Source: an uncultured Pelagibacteraceae bacterium
Lineage (GTDB): Bacteria; Pseudomonadota; Alphaproteobacteria; Pelagibacterales; Pelagibacteraceae
Assembly (NCBI GenBank): GCA_902528375.1
Contig: CABZSS010000001.1
Coordinates: 1-64,000, forward strand
Reading direction: 5' to 3'
Length of the DNA stretch: 64,000 bases
Shown here: positions 26,043 through 34,939 of the stretch, in pieces
Numbering within the stretch: position 1 is the stretch's first letter
Layout of the letters: each line of letters opens with the position of its first letter
The notes under the pieces: model-generated
What the model saw: only the letters and a program-made list of their open reading frames with translations
Database searches by the model: none
Told to the model about the DNA's origin: nothing
Program-made: the position numbers and the translations under genes

Positions 26043-26465
26043 TTATCTTTTAGAAAACTGAAAGCTTCTTCTTGCTTTTCTATGACCGTATTTTTTACGC
26101 TCAACAGAACGAGAGTCTCTCGTGGTAAGTTTTTCTTTTTTTAAAGGAGCTTTAAATGAAGCATCGAACAACAATAAAGCTTTAGAAATACCATGTATCA
26201 TGGCTCCTACTTGCCCACTATGTCCACCACCTTTCACAGAACATCTCACATCATAAGAAGTTGATTGTTCAATTAGCTCAAATGGACGTAATAACTGATT
26301 CACATGATTAGATCTTTTAAAATATTCGTCGTATTTTTTGCCATTTACAAAAATATTACCACTACCCTTTTTAAGCCAAACTTTAGCAATTGACTTTTTT
26401 CTTCTTCCAGTAGCATATTTACCTTCTGTGAAATTACCAATACTTTGTATATTTTCTGTAGCCAT
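26043..26465 (-). CDS. rpsI: 30S ribosomal protein S9
   Basis: S9 contacts the decoding region through its C-terminal tail. The 140-residue protein has the family motifs GRRKSIAKVWLKKGSG, GGGHSGQVGAMIHGISKALL (in part) and ends RKARRSFQFSKR, the conserved basic tail ending in SKR. It has a short N-terminal extension of about 15 residues. It follows rplM after two bases, the standard rplM-rpsI pair. Confidence 0.98.
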   Translation of the reverse strand: MATENIQSIGNFTEGKYATGRRKKSIAKVWLKKGSGNIFVNGKKYDEYFKRSNHVNQLLRPFELIEQSTSYDVRCSVKGGGHSGQVGAMIHGISKALLLFDASFKAPLKKEKLTTRDSRSVERKKYGHRKARRSFQFSKR

Positions 26466-26467
26466 AA

Positions 26468-26926
26468 TTAATTTCTGACAATATTTTTGTTATTTAATTT
26501 TGAAACATCAATTAATACTGGGTTTTGTGACTCATGTGGGTGCTTTTCACCAACATAAACTTTAAGTTTTGATAATTGTTTTTTTCCTAAAGGTCCACCT
26601 GGTAACATTCTTTTTACAGCCAATTTTAAAACTTCCTCTGGTTTTTTTTGATGTAATTTTTCAGGTGTTGTTAATTTAATACCACCTGGATAACCTGTAT
26701 GTCGGTAATACTTTTTATTTTCAAATTTATTTCCTGTAAATTTAATGTGTTCTATATTTTTTACTACTACAAAATCACCATGATCCATATGAGGTGAGAA
26801 TTTAGGGCTATTTTTACCTCTAATTATTTTCGTAATTATAGTGGCTAATCTACCTACAACAGCATTTTTGGCATCAATTTCATACCACTTACAGTTTATT
26901 TCACTTTTTTTAACGAATTTAGTCAT
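26468..26926 (-). CDS. rplM: 50S ribosomal protein L13
   Basis: L13 is an early-assembling large-subunit protein. The 152-residue protein has WYEIDAKNAVVGRLAT, HMDHGDFVVVKN, YYRHTGYPGG and MLPGGPLGKKQLSKLKVY, all L13 signatures. It forms a pair with rpsI. A good -35/-10 candidate lies immediately upstream (26938-26965), close enough that the message could be almost leaderless. Confidence 0.98.
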   Translation of the reverse strand: MTKFVKKSEINCKWYEIDAKNAVVGRLATIITKIIRGKNSPKFSPHMDHGDFVVVKNIEHIKFTGNKFENKKYYRHTGYPGGIKLTTPEKLHQKKPEEVLKLAVKRMLPGGPLGKKQLSKLKVYVGEKHPHESQNPVLIDVSKLNNKNIVRN

Positions 26927-26937
26927 GTTTGCGGGGA

Positions 26938-26965
26938 TTAATACTTAGAAATAGCCTATTGTCAA
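26938..26965 (-). promoter_or_regulatory. Candidate sigma-70 promoter for rplM-rpsI
   Basis: On the minus strand TTGACA (26965-26960) matches the -35 consensus fully, followed after 16 bases by TATTAA (26943-26938) as a -10. The start of transcription would fall about 26931, only about five bases before the rplM ATG at 26926. Assignment is by consensus only. Confidence 0.4.
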
Positions 26966-27014
26966 ATTATTATATTTATCTTGTTTTTTCTAATTATCTT
27001 ATGATAGCCTTAAT

Positions 27015-27076
27015 AATTATATGAAAGTAGTACATAATTCACAATTTCTACTAATCAAAAAACATAAATCATCAAC
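27015..27076 (+). promoter_or_regulatory. metY leader with possible pseudoknot
   Basis: Downstream of a -10-like TATGAT (27000-27005) the leader has AGTAG (27026-27030) pairing with CTACT (27048-27052), and AATTAT (27015-27020) able to pair with ATAATT (27034-27039) in that loop, an H-type pseudoknot order. A strong GGGAG ribosome-binding site follows. SAM-V riboswitches, also H-type pseudoknots, are known before metY in Candidatus P. ubique. I could not reproduce the SAM-V core or pairing to the ribosome-binding site, so this is tentative. Confidence 0.3.
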
Positions 27077-27090
27077 GAAGGGAGAAAAAA

Positions 27091-28416
27091 ATGAGTAAAT
27101 CTAAGAATCCAGAGACTATTGCTCTACATGGTGGTGAATATAGAAGTGATCCAGCAACAACAGCTGTTGCTGTGCCGATTTATAGAACAACATCATATCA
27201 GTTTAATAATACTGGACATGCAGCAAACTTATTTGCGCTTAAGGAGTTTGGAAATATCTATACAAGGATTATGAACCCAACAAATGATGTCTTAGAAAAA
27301 AGAGTTGCAGCAATTGAAAACGGACTAGCCTGTGTCACTGTTGGTTCGGGACAAGCAGCATCTACATTTGCAATTCTAAACGTATGTCAGTCTGGAGATA
27401 ACTTTGTTAGTTCAACAGATCTATATGGTGGAACAGTAAACTTATTTACACATACTTTAAAAAAACTTGGTATAGAAGTAAGGTATGCTGATCCCTCTGA
27501 TCCGAAAAATTTTGAAAAAGCAATAGATGATAAAACAAGATGTTTCTATGCAGAAACATTGCCTAATCCTGCTTTAAGAGTTTTTCCAATTAAAGAGGTT
27601 TCTGATATCGGAAGAAAACATAATATACCTCTAATAATGGATAATACTGCAGCACCAGTTATATGTAAGCCTTTAGACCATGGTGCAGCTGTTGTTGTTC
27701 ATTCTTTAACTAAATTCATTGGAGGTCATGGTACTGTAATCGGTGGATGTTTAGTCGATGGAGGAAATTTTGACTGGACAGCTGATCCAAAAAGACAACC
27801 ATTGTTTAATGAACCAGATATGAGTTATGGTGGAGCAAAATGGGGCGAAGTTGTACCTCAATTGACTGGAGCCAATGTATCTTTTGCCGTAAGAGCAAGA
27901 GTATGTTTATTAAGAGATTTAGGAGCACCTTTAGCACCTGACAACGCATGGGGTATTATACAAGGGTTAGAGACAGCACCTTTAAGAATGAAACAACACT
28001 GTTCAAATGCAGAAAAGGCTGTTGATTTTTTAACTAAGCACAAAAATGTTGAGAGAGTTATATATCCAACACTTCACAAAGGAGCGGTTGGAGACAGAAC
28101 AAAGAAATATTTTTCTGGAGGTAACGGTGCTCTAGTAGGTATTGAAGTTAAAGGTGGTGTAGAAGCTGGTAAAAAATTTATTGAGGCTTTAAAAATGTTT
28201 TATCATGTAGCAAATATTGGAGATGCTAGAAGTTTAGCTATCCACCCTGCTACAACTACACATAGTCAGCTTACTGAGGAAGAACTATTAGCAGCTGGTG
28301 TTACACCTGGATACATAAGACTATCAATAGGTATTGAGCATCCAGATGATATTATTGCAGACTTGAAACAGGCACTTGATGCTTCAGGTAAACCAAGTCT
28401 GAAGGCTGTAAGTTAA
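27091..28416 (+). CDS. metY: O-acetylhomoserine sulfhydrylase (MetY/Cys-Met PLP enzyme)
   Basis: The 441-residue protein is a PLP enzyme of the Cys/Met metabolism family, making homocysteine from O-acetylhomoserine and sulfide. Visible motifs: VPIYRTTSYQF, GSGQAAST, LYGGT, and the PLP lysine Lys208 in SLTKFIGGHG. Length fits MetY rather than MetB/MetC (about 380). It has the strongest ribosome-binding site in the region (GGGAG) and a structured leader. Its stop overlaps the ctaA stop in TTAA. Less A+T-rich codon choice than neighbours suggests high expression. Confidence 0.94.
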   Translation: MSKSKNPETIALHGGEYRSDPATTAVAVPIYRTTSYQFNNTGHAANLFALKEFGNIYTRIMNPTNDVLEKRVAAIENGLACVTVGSGQAASTFAILNVCQSGDNFVSSTDLYGGTVNLFTHTLKKLGIEVRYADPSDPKNFEKAIDDKTRCFYAETLPNPALRVFPIKEVSDIGRKHNIPLIMDNTAAPVICKPLDHGAAVVVHSLTKFIGGHGTVIGGCLVDGGNFDWTADPKRQPLFNEPDMSYGGAKWGEVVPQLTGANVSFAVRARVCLLRDLGAPLAPDNAWGIIQGLETAPLRMKQHCSNAEKAVDFLTKHKNVERVIYPTLHKGAVGDRTKKYFSGGNGALVGIEVKGGVEAGKKFIEALKMFYHVANIGDARSLAIHPATTTHSQLTEEELLAAGVTPGYIRLSIGIEHPDDIIADLKQALDASGKPSLKAVS

Positions 28417-29429
28417 TTTTTCTTAGTGTTTATAAATAAAAAATAAACACTAAAGCTTACAAGTATAATTGAACTAATTTGGTGCATAGATGCCATAAAC
28501 ATTTGTGCACCACTAGTGACAGTCAAAATTCCTAACACTATTTGAATCAATAATACTAAACCTAAAACTATAACTGTTTTATTAAACTTTATTAATTTAT
28601 TTGAAATTACGAAATAAAGAGTAATCAAATATACAGACATTATAATATAGGCAAGATTTCGATGCATAAATTGAACAAGAGAAGGTTCGCTAAAAGCTGA
28701 AATTTTAAACAAGTTGTAGAGATTATTATCATTTGGAAAAAAAGTTGTACCCATTAATGGCCATGAATTATAAATTTTTCCAGCATCCATACCCGAAACA
28801 AAAGCACCAACAATTATTTGTAAAAAAATCAAAAAAATGAAGATTTCAGGTAATCTAAACTTTATATACCCACAGTTAGAGTTTAATTTTATTTTAAGAT
28901 TGAAAATTTGCCAAAGTATGAGTGTTAGGATAATAAAAGCAGTTGTTAGATGAAGAGATAATCTAAAATGGCTTACATCAACTTTGTTAACTAATCCGCT
29001 CATAACCATATACCAACCTATAAACCCTTGAGCACATATGAGTACAAATATAAATATATATGATTTAGTTTTTTTTAAACCGAGTCTGAAAATAAAATAT
29101 ATTAATGGTATTAAAAAAAATAAACCTATTATTCTTCCTAAAAATCTATGGACCCACTCCCACCAGAAGATTACTTTAAATTCATCTAATGTCATATTAA
29201 AGTTTTGTAACTTGTACTCAGGTATTTCCTTATATAAATTAAAATAAGCAACCCATTCAGTATTTGAAATAGGTGGTAAAAATCCTGTAAATAATTCCCA
29301 CTCAGTAATCGATAAACCGGAGTCAGTTAATCTTGTAAGTCCACCAACAACTATTATTGATGAGACTAAGACAAACATAATAATTAACCAAAAAGACAGT
29401 AAATTTTCGATACTTTTATTTATGTACAT
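28413..29429 (-). CDS. ctaA: Heme A synthase
   Basis: CtaA/COX15 oxidises the heme O methyl group to give heme A for cytochrome c oxidase. The 338-residue protein has about eight membrane segments and the family motifs VVGGLTRLTDSGLSITEW (helix 1), FWWEWVHRFLGR, SHFRLSLHLTTA and QFMHRNLAYI with heme-ligand histidines. It lies alone on the minus strand, convergent with metY and divergent from a chorismate mutase gene. Confidence 0.95.
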   Translation of the reverse strand: MYINKSIENLLSFWLIIMFVLVSSIIVVGGLTRLTDSGLSITEWELFTGFLPPISNTEWVAYFNLYKEIPEYKLQNFNMTLDEFKVIFWWEWVHRFLGRIIGLFFLIPLIYFIFRLGLKKTKSYIFIFVLICAQGFIGWYMVMSGLVNKVDVSHFRLSLHLTTAFIILTLILWQIFNLKIKLNSNCGYIKFRLPEIFIFLIFLQIIVGAFVSGMDAGKIYNSWPLMGTTFFPNDNNLYNLFKISAFSEPSLVQFMHRNLAYIIMSVYLITLYFVISNKLIKFNKTVIVLGLVLLIQIVLGILTVTSGAQMFMASMHQISSIILVSFSVYFLFINTKKN

Positions 29430-29472
29430 ATACGTATAAATATAATAATTATAATTAAATCCAAAAGATTAA

Positions 29473-29766
29473 ATGTCGCCTAATAATAAAAAAAAATTAA
29501 TCATTTTAAGAAAAAAACTAGATTTACTTGATAATCAACTAATCAAAATATTAAAAAAAAGATTTAATGTTGTTCAAAACGTCTTAAAGCTTAAAGAAAA
29601 AAAGAGTGAAATAATTGATAGAAAAAGAATTAATGTAATTTTAAATACTATTAAAAAAAAATCTAAAAAAAATAAGATTGATACAAGGATTACTCTAAAA
29701 GTATGGAAAAGTATGATTAACGCTTTTATTCAATACGAATTTAGAAATTTTAAGAAAAAAAAATAA
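29473..29766 (+). CDS. Chorismate mutase, AroQ type
   Basis: The 97-residue, all-helical, very basic protein has the AroQ pattern: LRKKLDLLDNQLIKILKKRF (helix 1 with catalytic Arg and the LDxQL motif), VVQNVLKLKEKK, IDRKRINVIL and a last helix VWKSMINAFIQYE. It converts chorismate to prephenate for phenylalanine and tyrosine. It stands alone here, not fused to prephenate dehydratase. Lysine content is extreme. The stop is four bases from the end of the convergent rpmG. Confidence 0.82.
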   Translation: MSPNNKKKLIILRKKLDLLDNQLIKILKKRFNVVQNVLKLKEKKSEIIDRKRINVILNTIKKKSKKNKIDTRITLKVWKSMINAFIQYEFRNFKKKK

Positions 29767-29770
29767 GTTA

Positions 29771-29962
29771 CTATTTACTATGCGGTGGTAGTTTTTTTTC
29801 GATAAAAACTTCGTGTTTTCTTGTAGAAGGATTGTACTTCTTTGCCTTAAGCTTGATCTTGGCCTTTTCACCACCAGCTGGTTTTTTTACATAATAAAAA
29901 AATGGACTATCAGGTTTAGCCTCTGGAACTAATCTTACTTTAACGTGAGTTTTTTTTGCCAT
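29771..29962 (-). CDS. rpmG: 50S ribosomal protein L33
   Basis: The 63-residue protein begins MAKKTHVKVRLVPEA and contains FFYYVKKP, KLKAKKYNPSTRKHEVFIEKK in overlapping parts, matching the L33 pattern with a few residues inserted after the first strand and a tail (LPPHSK). Zinc-binding cysteines of the C+ form are absent, as usual in alphaproteobacteria. Its start lies 23 bases inside the end of the MerR-like gene. Confidence 0.9.
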   Translation of the reverse strand: MAKKTHVKVRLVPEAKPDSPFFYYVKKPAGGEKAKIKLKAKKYNPSTRKHEVFIEKKLPPHSK

Positions 29963-30320
29963 TTGAATTTTTTAACTCTTTAATTAATTTGTTAATTTTG
30001 TCTACTTTAAACTTTAATTCTAGAGCATTTATAGTTTTATTTTGTTTAGCGTCAATATCAAAAATATCTTCATTTAATTGTTTTTTTACACCAGATATAG
30101 TCATTCCTTTATCTTTAAGTAAAAATTTTATTTTCTTAAGAAGATCTATATTTTTTTCATCGTAATGCCTTCTTTTATTTATTATGATTGGTTTTATTTG
30201 TTTAAACTCATTCTCCCAATATCGTATTGTATGAGTATTCTTTCTATCTCTAGTCGATTCTAATTCCAATATTTCTGCAACTTCGCCAATAGTTTTATAG
30301 GCTTTCAAATGTTTTTTCAT
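29940..30320 (-). CDS. MerR-family transcriptional regulator
   Basis: The 126-residue protein has a MerR-type winged helix: YKTIGEVAEILEL (helix-turn-helix), HTIRYWENEF and a wing followed by RRHYDEKNIDLLKKIKFLLKDKGMTISGVKKQL. A short coiled-coil C-terminus follows, with no ligand-binding domain or metal-site cysteines. This is the MerR protein regularly found after ihfA in alphaproteobacteria; target genes are unknown. It overlaps ihfA by 26 bases and rpmG by 23. Confidence 0.88.
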   Translation of the reverse strand: MKKHLKAYKTIGEVAEILELESTRDRKNTHTIRYWENEFKQIKPIIINKRRHYDEKNIDLLKKIKFLLKDKGMTISGVKKQLNEDIFDIDAKQNKTINALELKFKVDKINKLIKELKNSNGKKNSR

Positions 30321-30609
30321 TTTTTGTGTTAATAAATTTCTTAAAATCTTTAGATGGTTTAAATAATACTACATTTCTTTCTTTAATAATTTTTTCTTCC
30401 TTTGTCTTTGGATTTCTTCCAACACGGCTTTTTTTAAAACGTATATGAAAAGTTCCAAAATTGGATATTTTAACAACTTTGTGTTTTTTAAGATTCTTAA
30501 CGATATCAGACAAAATATCTTCAAGGATACTTTCGGACATCTTTTTTGAGTAGCCTATTTGCATAAATACCGAATTTATAATCTCTTTTTTTGTAAGATT
30601 TACTCTCAT
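30295..30609 (-). CDS. ihfA: Integration host factor alpha subunit
   Basis: IHF bends DNA at specific sites. The 104-residue protein is a full HU/IHF fold: NLTKKEIINSVF, VKISNFGTFHIRFKKSRVGRNPKTKEE (given in overlapping parts; the RxGRNPKT arm is diagnostic) and a basic C-terminus. Position after plsX and before merR marks it as the alpha subunit rather than HU. The ATG overlaps the plsX stop as TAATG. Confidence 0.92.
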   Translation of the reverse strand: MRVNLTKKEIINSVFMQIGYSKKMSESILEDILSDIVKNLKKHKVVKISNFGTFHIRFKKSRVGRNPKTKEEKIIKERNVVLFKPSKDFKKFINTKNEKTFESL

Positions 30610-31613
30610 TAAGTACTGATATTATATTTTATCTTATCTATCAAATTTCCATTAACTATTTTTTCGCAAACTTTGAGTGAATAAGAAAAACCAATAAAAT
30701 CTGTCGAGCCATGACTTTTTACTACAGGAGAGTTTAGGCCTATAAGAATTGCTCCATTGTAAAGTCTAGGATCTAATTTATCCTTAACTTTTTTTAAATT
30801 TTTAATATTAAGAAAAGATAAAACTTTTCCATATAAATTTGATGTCATTGAATCTTTTACTTCCTTCATTATAAAATGAGCAGTACCCTCAGCTGTTTTA
30901 AGTGCAATGTTTCCAGTAAAACCATCTGTCACGATAACATTTACATCGCCAGACATAATGTTATTACCTTCAATATAACCAGCGAAATTAAACTCGTTAC
31001 TTTTTTTTTCACTTAAAATTTTGTAGGCACTTTTTATTGTTTCGTTACCTTTTGTGTCTTCAGATCCAATGTTTAATAGCGCTACCTTTGGTTGTTCTTT
31101 AGGAAAAAGAGATTTAAATAAAGATGAGCCCATTATTGCAAAATCAGTCAAATTTTTTTCACTACACTCTATGTTTGCGCCAAGATCTAGCACAACATTC
31201 ATCCCTGATTTATTTGGCCATAAAGCAGATAAAGCTGGCTTTTCAATATTTTCTATCATTTCCAAATTCATTTTTGCAATAACGAAGAGTGCCCCTGTAT
31301 TTCCTGCAGATATTATTATATCTGACTCTTTGGATTTGACGCTTTCGATTGCTTTCCACATACTAGAATTTTTTCCTTTTCTGGCAGCTGATAATGGAGA
31401 GTCAGTATCAAGTATTTTTTCTTTTGTATCAAAAATATTGAATGAGTTTCCTTTTAAATCTTTTATTAGTTCACTAATTTCTTTCTCATTACCAAATATA
31501 TTGTAATTTATGTTTTTTGTTGATTTAGAATGATGAATTATTCCATCAATAGTTTTTTTTGGTGAACCTTCCCCTCCCATTGCATCAACTGCAATATTTA
31601 AGATTTTGGTCAT
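30609..31613 (-). CDS. plsX: Phosphate acyltransferase PlsX
   Basis: PlsX makes acyl-phosphate from acyl-ACP for phospholipid synthesis. The 334-residue protein starts ILNIAVDAMGGEGSPK, and has SAARKGKNSSMWKAIE, SAGNTGALF and VTDGFTGNIALKTAEGTA, all family signatures. It follows rpmF after nine bases, the usual rpmF-plsX pair. The gene normally next in line, fabH, is missing: the stop overlaps the ihfA start. Confidence 0.95.
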   Translation of the reverse strand: MTKILNIAVDAMGGEGSPKKTIDGIIHHSKSTKNINYNIFGNEKEISELIKDLKGNSFNIFDTKEKILDTDSPLSAARKGKNSSMWKAIESVKSKESDIIISAGNTGALFVIAKMNLEMIENIEKPALSALWPNKSGMNVVLDLGANIECSEKNLTDFAIMGSSLFKSLFPKEQPKVALLNIGSEDTKGNETIKSAYKILSEKKSNEFNFAGYIEGNNIMSGDVNVIVTDGFTGNIALKTAEGTAHFIMKEVKDSMTSNLYGKVLSFLNIKNLKKVKDKLDPRLYNGAILIGLNSPVVKSHGSTDFIGFSYSLKVCEKIVNGNLIDKIKYNIST

Positions 31614-31622
31614 ATAGAAAAT

Positions 31623-31802
31623 TTATTCCTTAGGATCTAGTACCTGTCTACCTTTATAAGTACCAGTTTTTAAATCTAGATGATGTGAAAGTCGATACTC
31701 ACCAGATTTTTTATCTTCAATAACATTTTTTGTATTAAATCGTATATGAGATCTTCTTTTACCAGCTCTTGATTTAGTTGTTTTCCGTTTTGGTACAGCC
31801 AT
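31623..31802 (-). CDS. rpmF: 50S ribosomal protein L32
   Basis: A 59-residue reading frame encodes [19 protein letters not shown], the invariant L32 start, and ends with [13 protein letters not shown]. The zinc-binding cysteines of other L32 forms are absent, as is common in alphaproteobacteria. It lies nine bases before plsX and three bases after the end of the bc1-chaperone gene, all on the minus strand. Confidence 0.96.
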   Translation of the reverse strand: MAVPKRKTTKSRAGKRRSHIRFNTKNVIEDKKSGEYRLSHHLDLKTGTYKGRQVLDPKE

Positions 31803-31805
31803 AAT

Positions 31806-32279
31806 CTAAAATTTATGATTTATTACACCCTTTGTAAATGATTTTAAAGGAGTTTTTGATAAATATATCTCGAAGTCATTAAAATAATTAACAATTTTTA
31901 GATCATTTTCTTTCAATTTATAATAAAAAGCCAAAATTTCCCCCTTTTTTTTATTTTCTAATTTATCCCAATTATTAATCTTATCTAAAATCGAATAAAA
32001 AACATTTATATAATCTTTCATCTTTTTATTAATAGAGACATCACCATAGCCAATTTCTCTAATACTTAACTCAATTTGTCTAAAGAAGTAATCATAAAAT
32101 TTCTGTAAATATTCTTTATCTGTATTATCTTTAAATCTACGTAAAAAAAAAGCAAAGTGGAACAACAAGATAAGTATTCTATCTGAAAAAGTGTCCTTAT
32201 CTGTAAAAATAGAGAAAAGATTTTTATTTCTAGAGAGATTTACTAAATTATTATATAAGTTTATATATTCATTAATCAT
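31806..32279 (-). CDS. Ubiquinol-cytochrome c chaperone (CBP3/UQCC1 family)
   Basis: The 157-residue helical protein has the family core LLFHFAFFLRRF and the signature REIGYGDVSINKKMKDYINVFY (residues about 93-114, seen in parts). CBP3-type proteins help assemble the cytochrome bc1 complex. It is divergent from bamE, a pairing I know from other alphaproteobacteria, and the two start codons share the palindrome CATG (32277-32280). No promoter can fit between them. Confidence 0.8.
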   Translation of the reverse strand: MINEYINLYNNLVNLSRNKNLFSIFTDKDTFSDRILILLFHFAFFLRRFKDNTDKEYLQKFYDYFFRQIELSIREIGYGDVSINKKMKDYINVFYSILDKINNWDKLENKKKGEILAFYYKLKENDLKIVNYFNDFEIYLSKTPLKSFTKGVINHKF

Positions 32280-32748
32280 GAAAAGTACATTTCTTATATC
32301 TGTATTCCTAGTTATTTCAAACTGTTCTTTAAATCTTGTTGATGACCATCATGGTGTTTATTTTATTGAGAAAAAAGTAAAAAAAATACAAGTTAACTCA
32401 ACTAATAAAAATGATTTAATCCGAATTTTCGGAGAACCTTCAGTTAAAAGTACCTTTGATAATGATGTGTGGATATATATAGAAAGAAAAATTACTAATA
32501 CACATTTTATTGGGAAAAGAGAATTAATTGTGAACAATGTTCTTGTTCTTGAAATAGATCAAATAGGATTGTTGTCAAAAATTGACTTTTATAACATCGA
32601 TGATATGAACAAAATTGAGTTAGACAAAGACAATACAACAATCACATCTAAAAAAAGAAGTTTTGTTTATGATTTTCTAGCAAGTATGAGACAAAAAATT
32701 AATGACCCTCTCGGTGTAAGAAAAAAACGAAGAGAAGTAGGTCAATAA
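32278..32748 (+). CDS. bamE: Outer-membrane assembly lipoprotein BamE (SmpA/OmlA)
   Basis: BamE is a lipoprotein of the beta-barrel assembly machine. From the ATG at 32278 it has 156 residues with a signal ending VISNC (Cys16), then GVYFIEKKVKKIQVNSTNKNDLIRIFGEPS, in parts the SmpA/OmlA pattern, and DVWIYIERK. An open frame extends 29 codons upstream but lies in the antisense of the chaperone gene and would remove the lipobox from the N-terminus. C-terminal tail is basic. Confidence 0.88.
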   Translation: MKSTFLISVFLVISNCSLNLVDDHHGVYFIEKKVKKIQVNSTNKNDLIRIFGEPSVKSTFDNDVWIYIERKITNTHFIGKRELIVNNVLVLEIDQIGLLSKIDFYNIDDMNKIELDKDNTTITSKKRSFVYDFLASMRQKINDPLGVRKKRREVGQ

Positions 32749-32753
32749 ATCAA

Positions 32754-34859
32754 TTATCCAGCAATTACTGCTAAAAGTAACAGAGCAACTATATTTGTAA
32801 TTTTTATCATTGGGTTTACTGCTGGTCCTGCTGTATCCTTATAAGGATCACCAACTGTATCTCCTGTAACTGCAGCTTTATGTGCTTCCGAACCCTTTCC
32901 ACCATGATTACCATCTTCAATATATTTTTTTGCATTGTCCCAAGCACCACCGCCTGCCGTCATAGAAATTGCTACAAAGAGACCGGTAATAATGACACCC
33001 AGAAGCATTGCACCTACAGACGATAAAGCGGCAACTTGACCACCGATTTGATAAATAATTAGATATAAAACAATCGGAGATAAAACAGGTAAGAGAGATG
33101 GTATAATCATTTCTTTTATTGCTGCTTTAGTCAACAAATCTACTAGTTTTCCATAATCTGGTTTTGCTTTTCTTTTCATTATTCCAGGTATCTTTTTAAA
33201 TTGTCTCCTAACTTCAATTACTACTGCGCCCCCTGCTCTTCCAACAGCTTGCATACCCATAGAGCCAAATAAGTAAGGCAACATACCTCCAACTAAAAGA
33301 CCTACAACTACAAATGGATTTGACAGATCAAAGCTTACAACAACATTTTCTAATTTTGACCCTGGGAGATCTGAGAAAAATTTAATATCTTCAGTGTATG
33401 CTGCAAATAAAACTAAAGCTCCTAAACCTGCAGAACCAATCGCATAACCTTTAGTTACAGCTTTTGTAGTATTACCAACTGCATCTAATGCATCAGTAGT
33501 CTTTCTCACGTTTTTAGGCAAGTTTGACATTTCAGCTATTCCACCAGCGTTATCAGTTACTGGCCCATAAGCATCCAATGCCACTACCATTCCAGCAAGA
33601 GCTAACATAGCAGTTACAGCTATAGCTATGCCAAATAAGCCAGCTATATGATTTGTTAATAAAATTCCACCAACAATAATTAACGCTGGTATTGCTGTCG
33701 CTTCCATGGAGACAGCTAGTCCTTGAATTACATTTGTACCATGACCAGTAGTAGATGAAGATGCAACACTTTTAACTGGTCTATAATTTGTACCAGTATA
33801 ATACTCCGTTACCCATATAAGTAGGCCAGTAATTACCAATCCAATAACACTACAATAATAAAGACTTAAACCAGAAAATTGTTTGTCATCTACTGAATAT
33901 ACTTTATCCAAACCTAAAACATAATCAGTAAGCGGATATAAAACTAAAAGAGATGTAATTGCAGTAACAATGAACCCTTTATAAAGGGCAAGCATTATAT
34001 TTTTTGACGAACCTAATCTTACAAAAAATGTACCAAGAATTGAAGTTACTATACAAGCTCCTCCAATTGTGAGTGGATAAACCATCATCATTAAATCATT
34101 TTGAAAAAAAATTGAAGATAAAACCATTGTTGCAACAATAGTTACTGCATAGGTTTCAAATAAATCAGCGGCCATTCCTGCGCAGTCACCAACGTTATCT
34201 CCAACGTTGTCTGCTATTACCGCAGGGTTTCTTGGATCATCTTCTGGAATTCCCGCTTCTACTTTTCCAACTAAATCTGCACCAACATCAGCTCCTTTTG
34301 TAAAAATTCCACCACCTAATCGAGCAAATATGGAAATAAGTGAAGCACCAAATCCTAATGCAATAAGTGCATTGATTAATTCTCTTTTATCAACATTAAA
34401 TTTTAAAAGTAAATAATAGTAAACAGCTATTGACAGTAAAGCTAATCCAGCAACTAACATTCCAGTAACTGCACCAGACTTAAATGCAATTGACAAACCA
34501 TTTGATAAACCTTTTTTAGATGCTTCAGCAGTTCTAACATTAGCCTGAACAGAAACTAACATTCCTACATAACCAGCGATACCAGATAAAGCAGCGCCAA
34601 TTAAGTAACCTAAACCTACTAAAAAACTAAAAGAAAAACTTATAATAACAAGAACTACTAAACCAACGATTGCAATAGTCTTATACTGTCTGTTTAAATA
34701 CGCTTTGGCTCCAATTTGAATTGCAGATGCAATTTCTTGCATCTTTGAGTTTCCTGTACTTGCAGATAGAATATTTTTTCCTGTAAAATATCCATAAACT
34801 ATTGATAAAATACCAGCTAAAATTGTGTAAATTAAAATTGTTTCGACATTGTAGTTCAT
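32754..34859 (-). CDS. hppA: H+-translocating pyrophosphatase, K+-independent type
   Basis: This 701-residue membrane pump couples pyrophosphate hydrolysis to proton export. The catalytic motif [19 protein letters not shown] and [20 protein letters not shown] (in parts) are intact. The position that separates subclasses reads NTTKAVTKG, with Lys, which marks the K+-independent class. Length is normal. It helps a low-energy marine cell recover energy from biosynthetic pyrophosphate. It is convergent with bamE, five bases apart. Confidence 0.96.
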   Translation of the reverse strand: MNYNVETILIYTILAGILSIVYGYFTGKNILSASTGNSKMQEIASAIQIGAKAYLNRQYKTIAIVGLVVLVIISFSFSFLVGLGYLIGAALSGIAGYVGMLVSVQANVRTAEASKKGLSNGLSIAFKSGAVTGMLVAGLALLSIAVYYYLLLKFNVDKRELINALIALGFGASLISIFARLGGGIFTKGADVGADLVGKVEAGIPEDDPRNPAVIADNVGDNVGDCAGMAADLFETYAVTIVATMVLSSIFFQNDLMMMVYPLTIGGACIVTSILGTFFVRLGSSKNIMLALYKGFIVTAITSLLVLYPLTDYVLGLDKVYSVDDKQFSGLSLYYCSVIGLVITGLLIWVTEYYTGTNYRPVKSVASSSTTGHGTNVIQGLAVSMEATAIPALIIVGGILLTNHIAGLFGIAIAVTAMLALAGMVVALDAYGPVTDNAGGIAEMSNLPKNVRKTTDALDAVGNTTKAVTKGYAIGSAGLGALVLFAAYTEDIKFFSDLPGSKLENVVVSFDLSNPFVVVGLLVGGMLPYLFGSMGMQAVGRAGGAVVIEVRRQFKKIPGIMKRKAKPDYGKLVDLLTKAAIKEMIIPSLLPVLSPIVLYLIIYQIGGQVAALSSVGAMLLGVIITGLFVAISMTAGGGAWDNAKKYIEDGNHGGKGSEAHKAAVTGDTVGDPYKDTAGPAVNPMIKITNIVALLLLAVIAG

Positions 34860-34939
34860 AAATTCCTTATGTATTAAAAGTTTCTACTTAAAAAAAATGG
34901 ACATTACAAAAATAAGTATAAAAGGCAATATAATATTAG

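Noticed and set aside
31054-31506. Long open frame on the plus strand opposite plsX
   Set aside because: It lies wholly antisense to a well-supported plsX and shows no recognisable protein features; similar antisense frames opposite gatB (62805-63314) and nhaA were rejected for the same reason.
32191-32277. Upstream start for BamE
   Set aside because: It would bury the lipobox 45 residues in and lies antisense to the bc1 chaperone gene.
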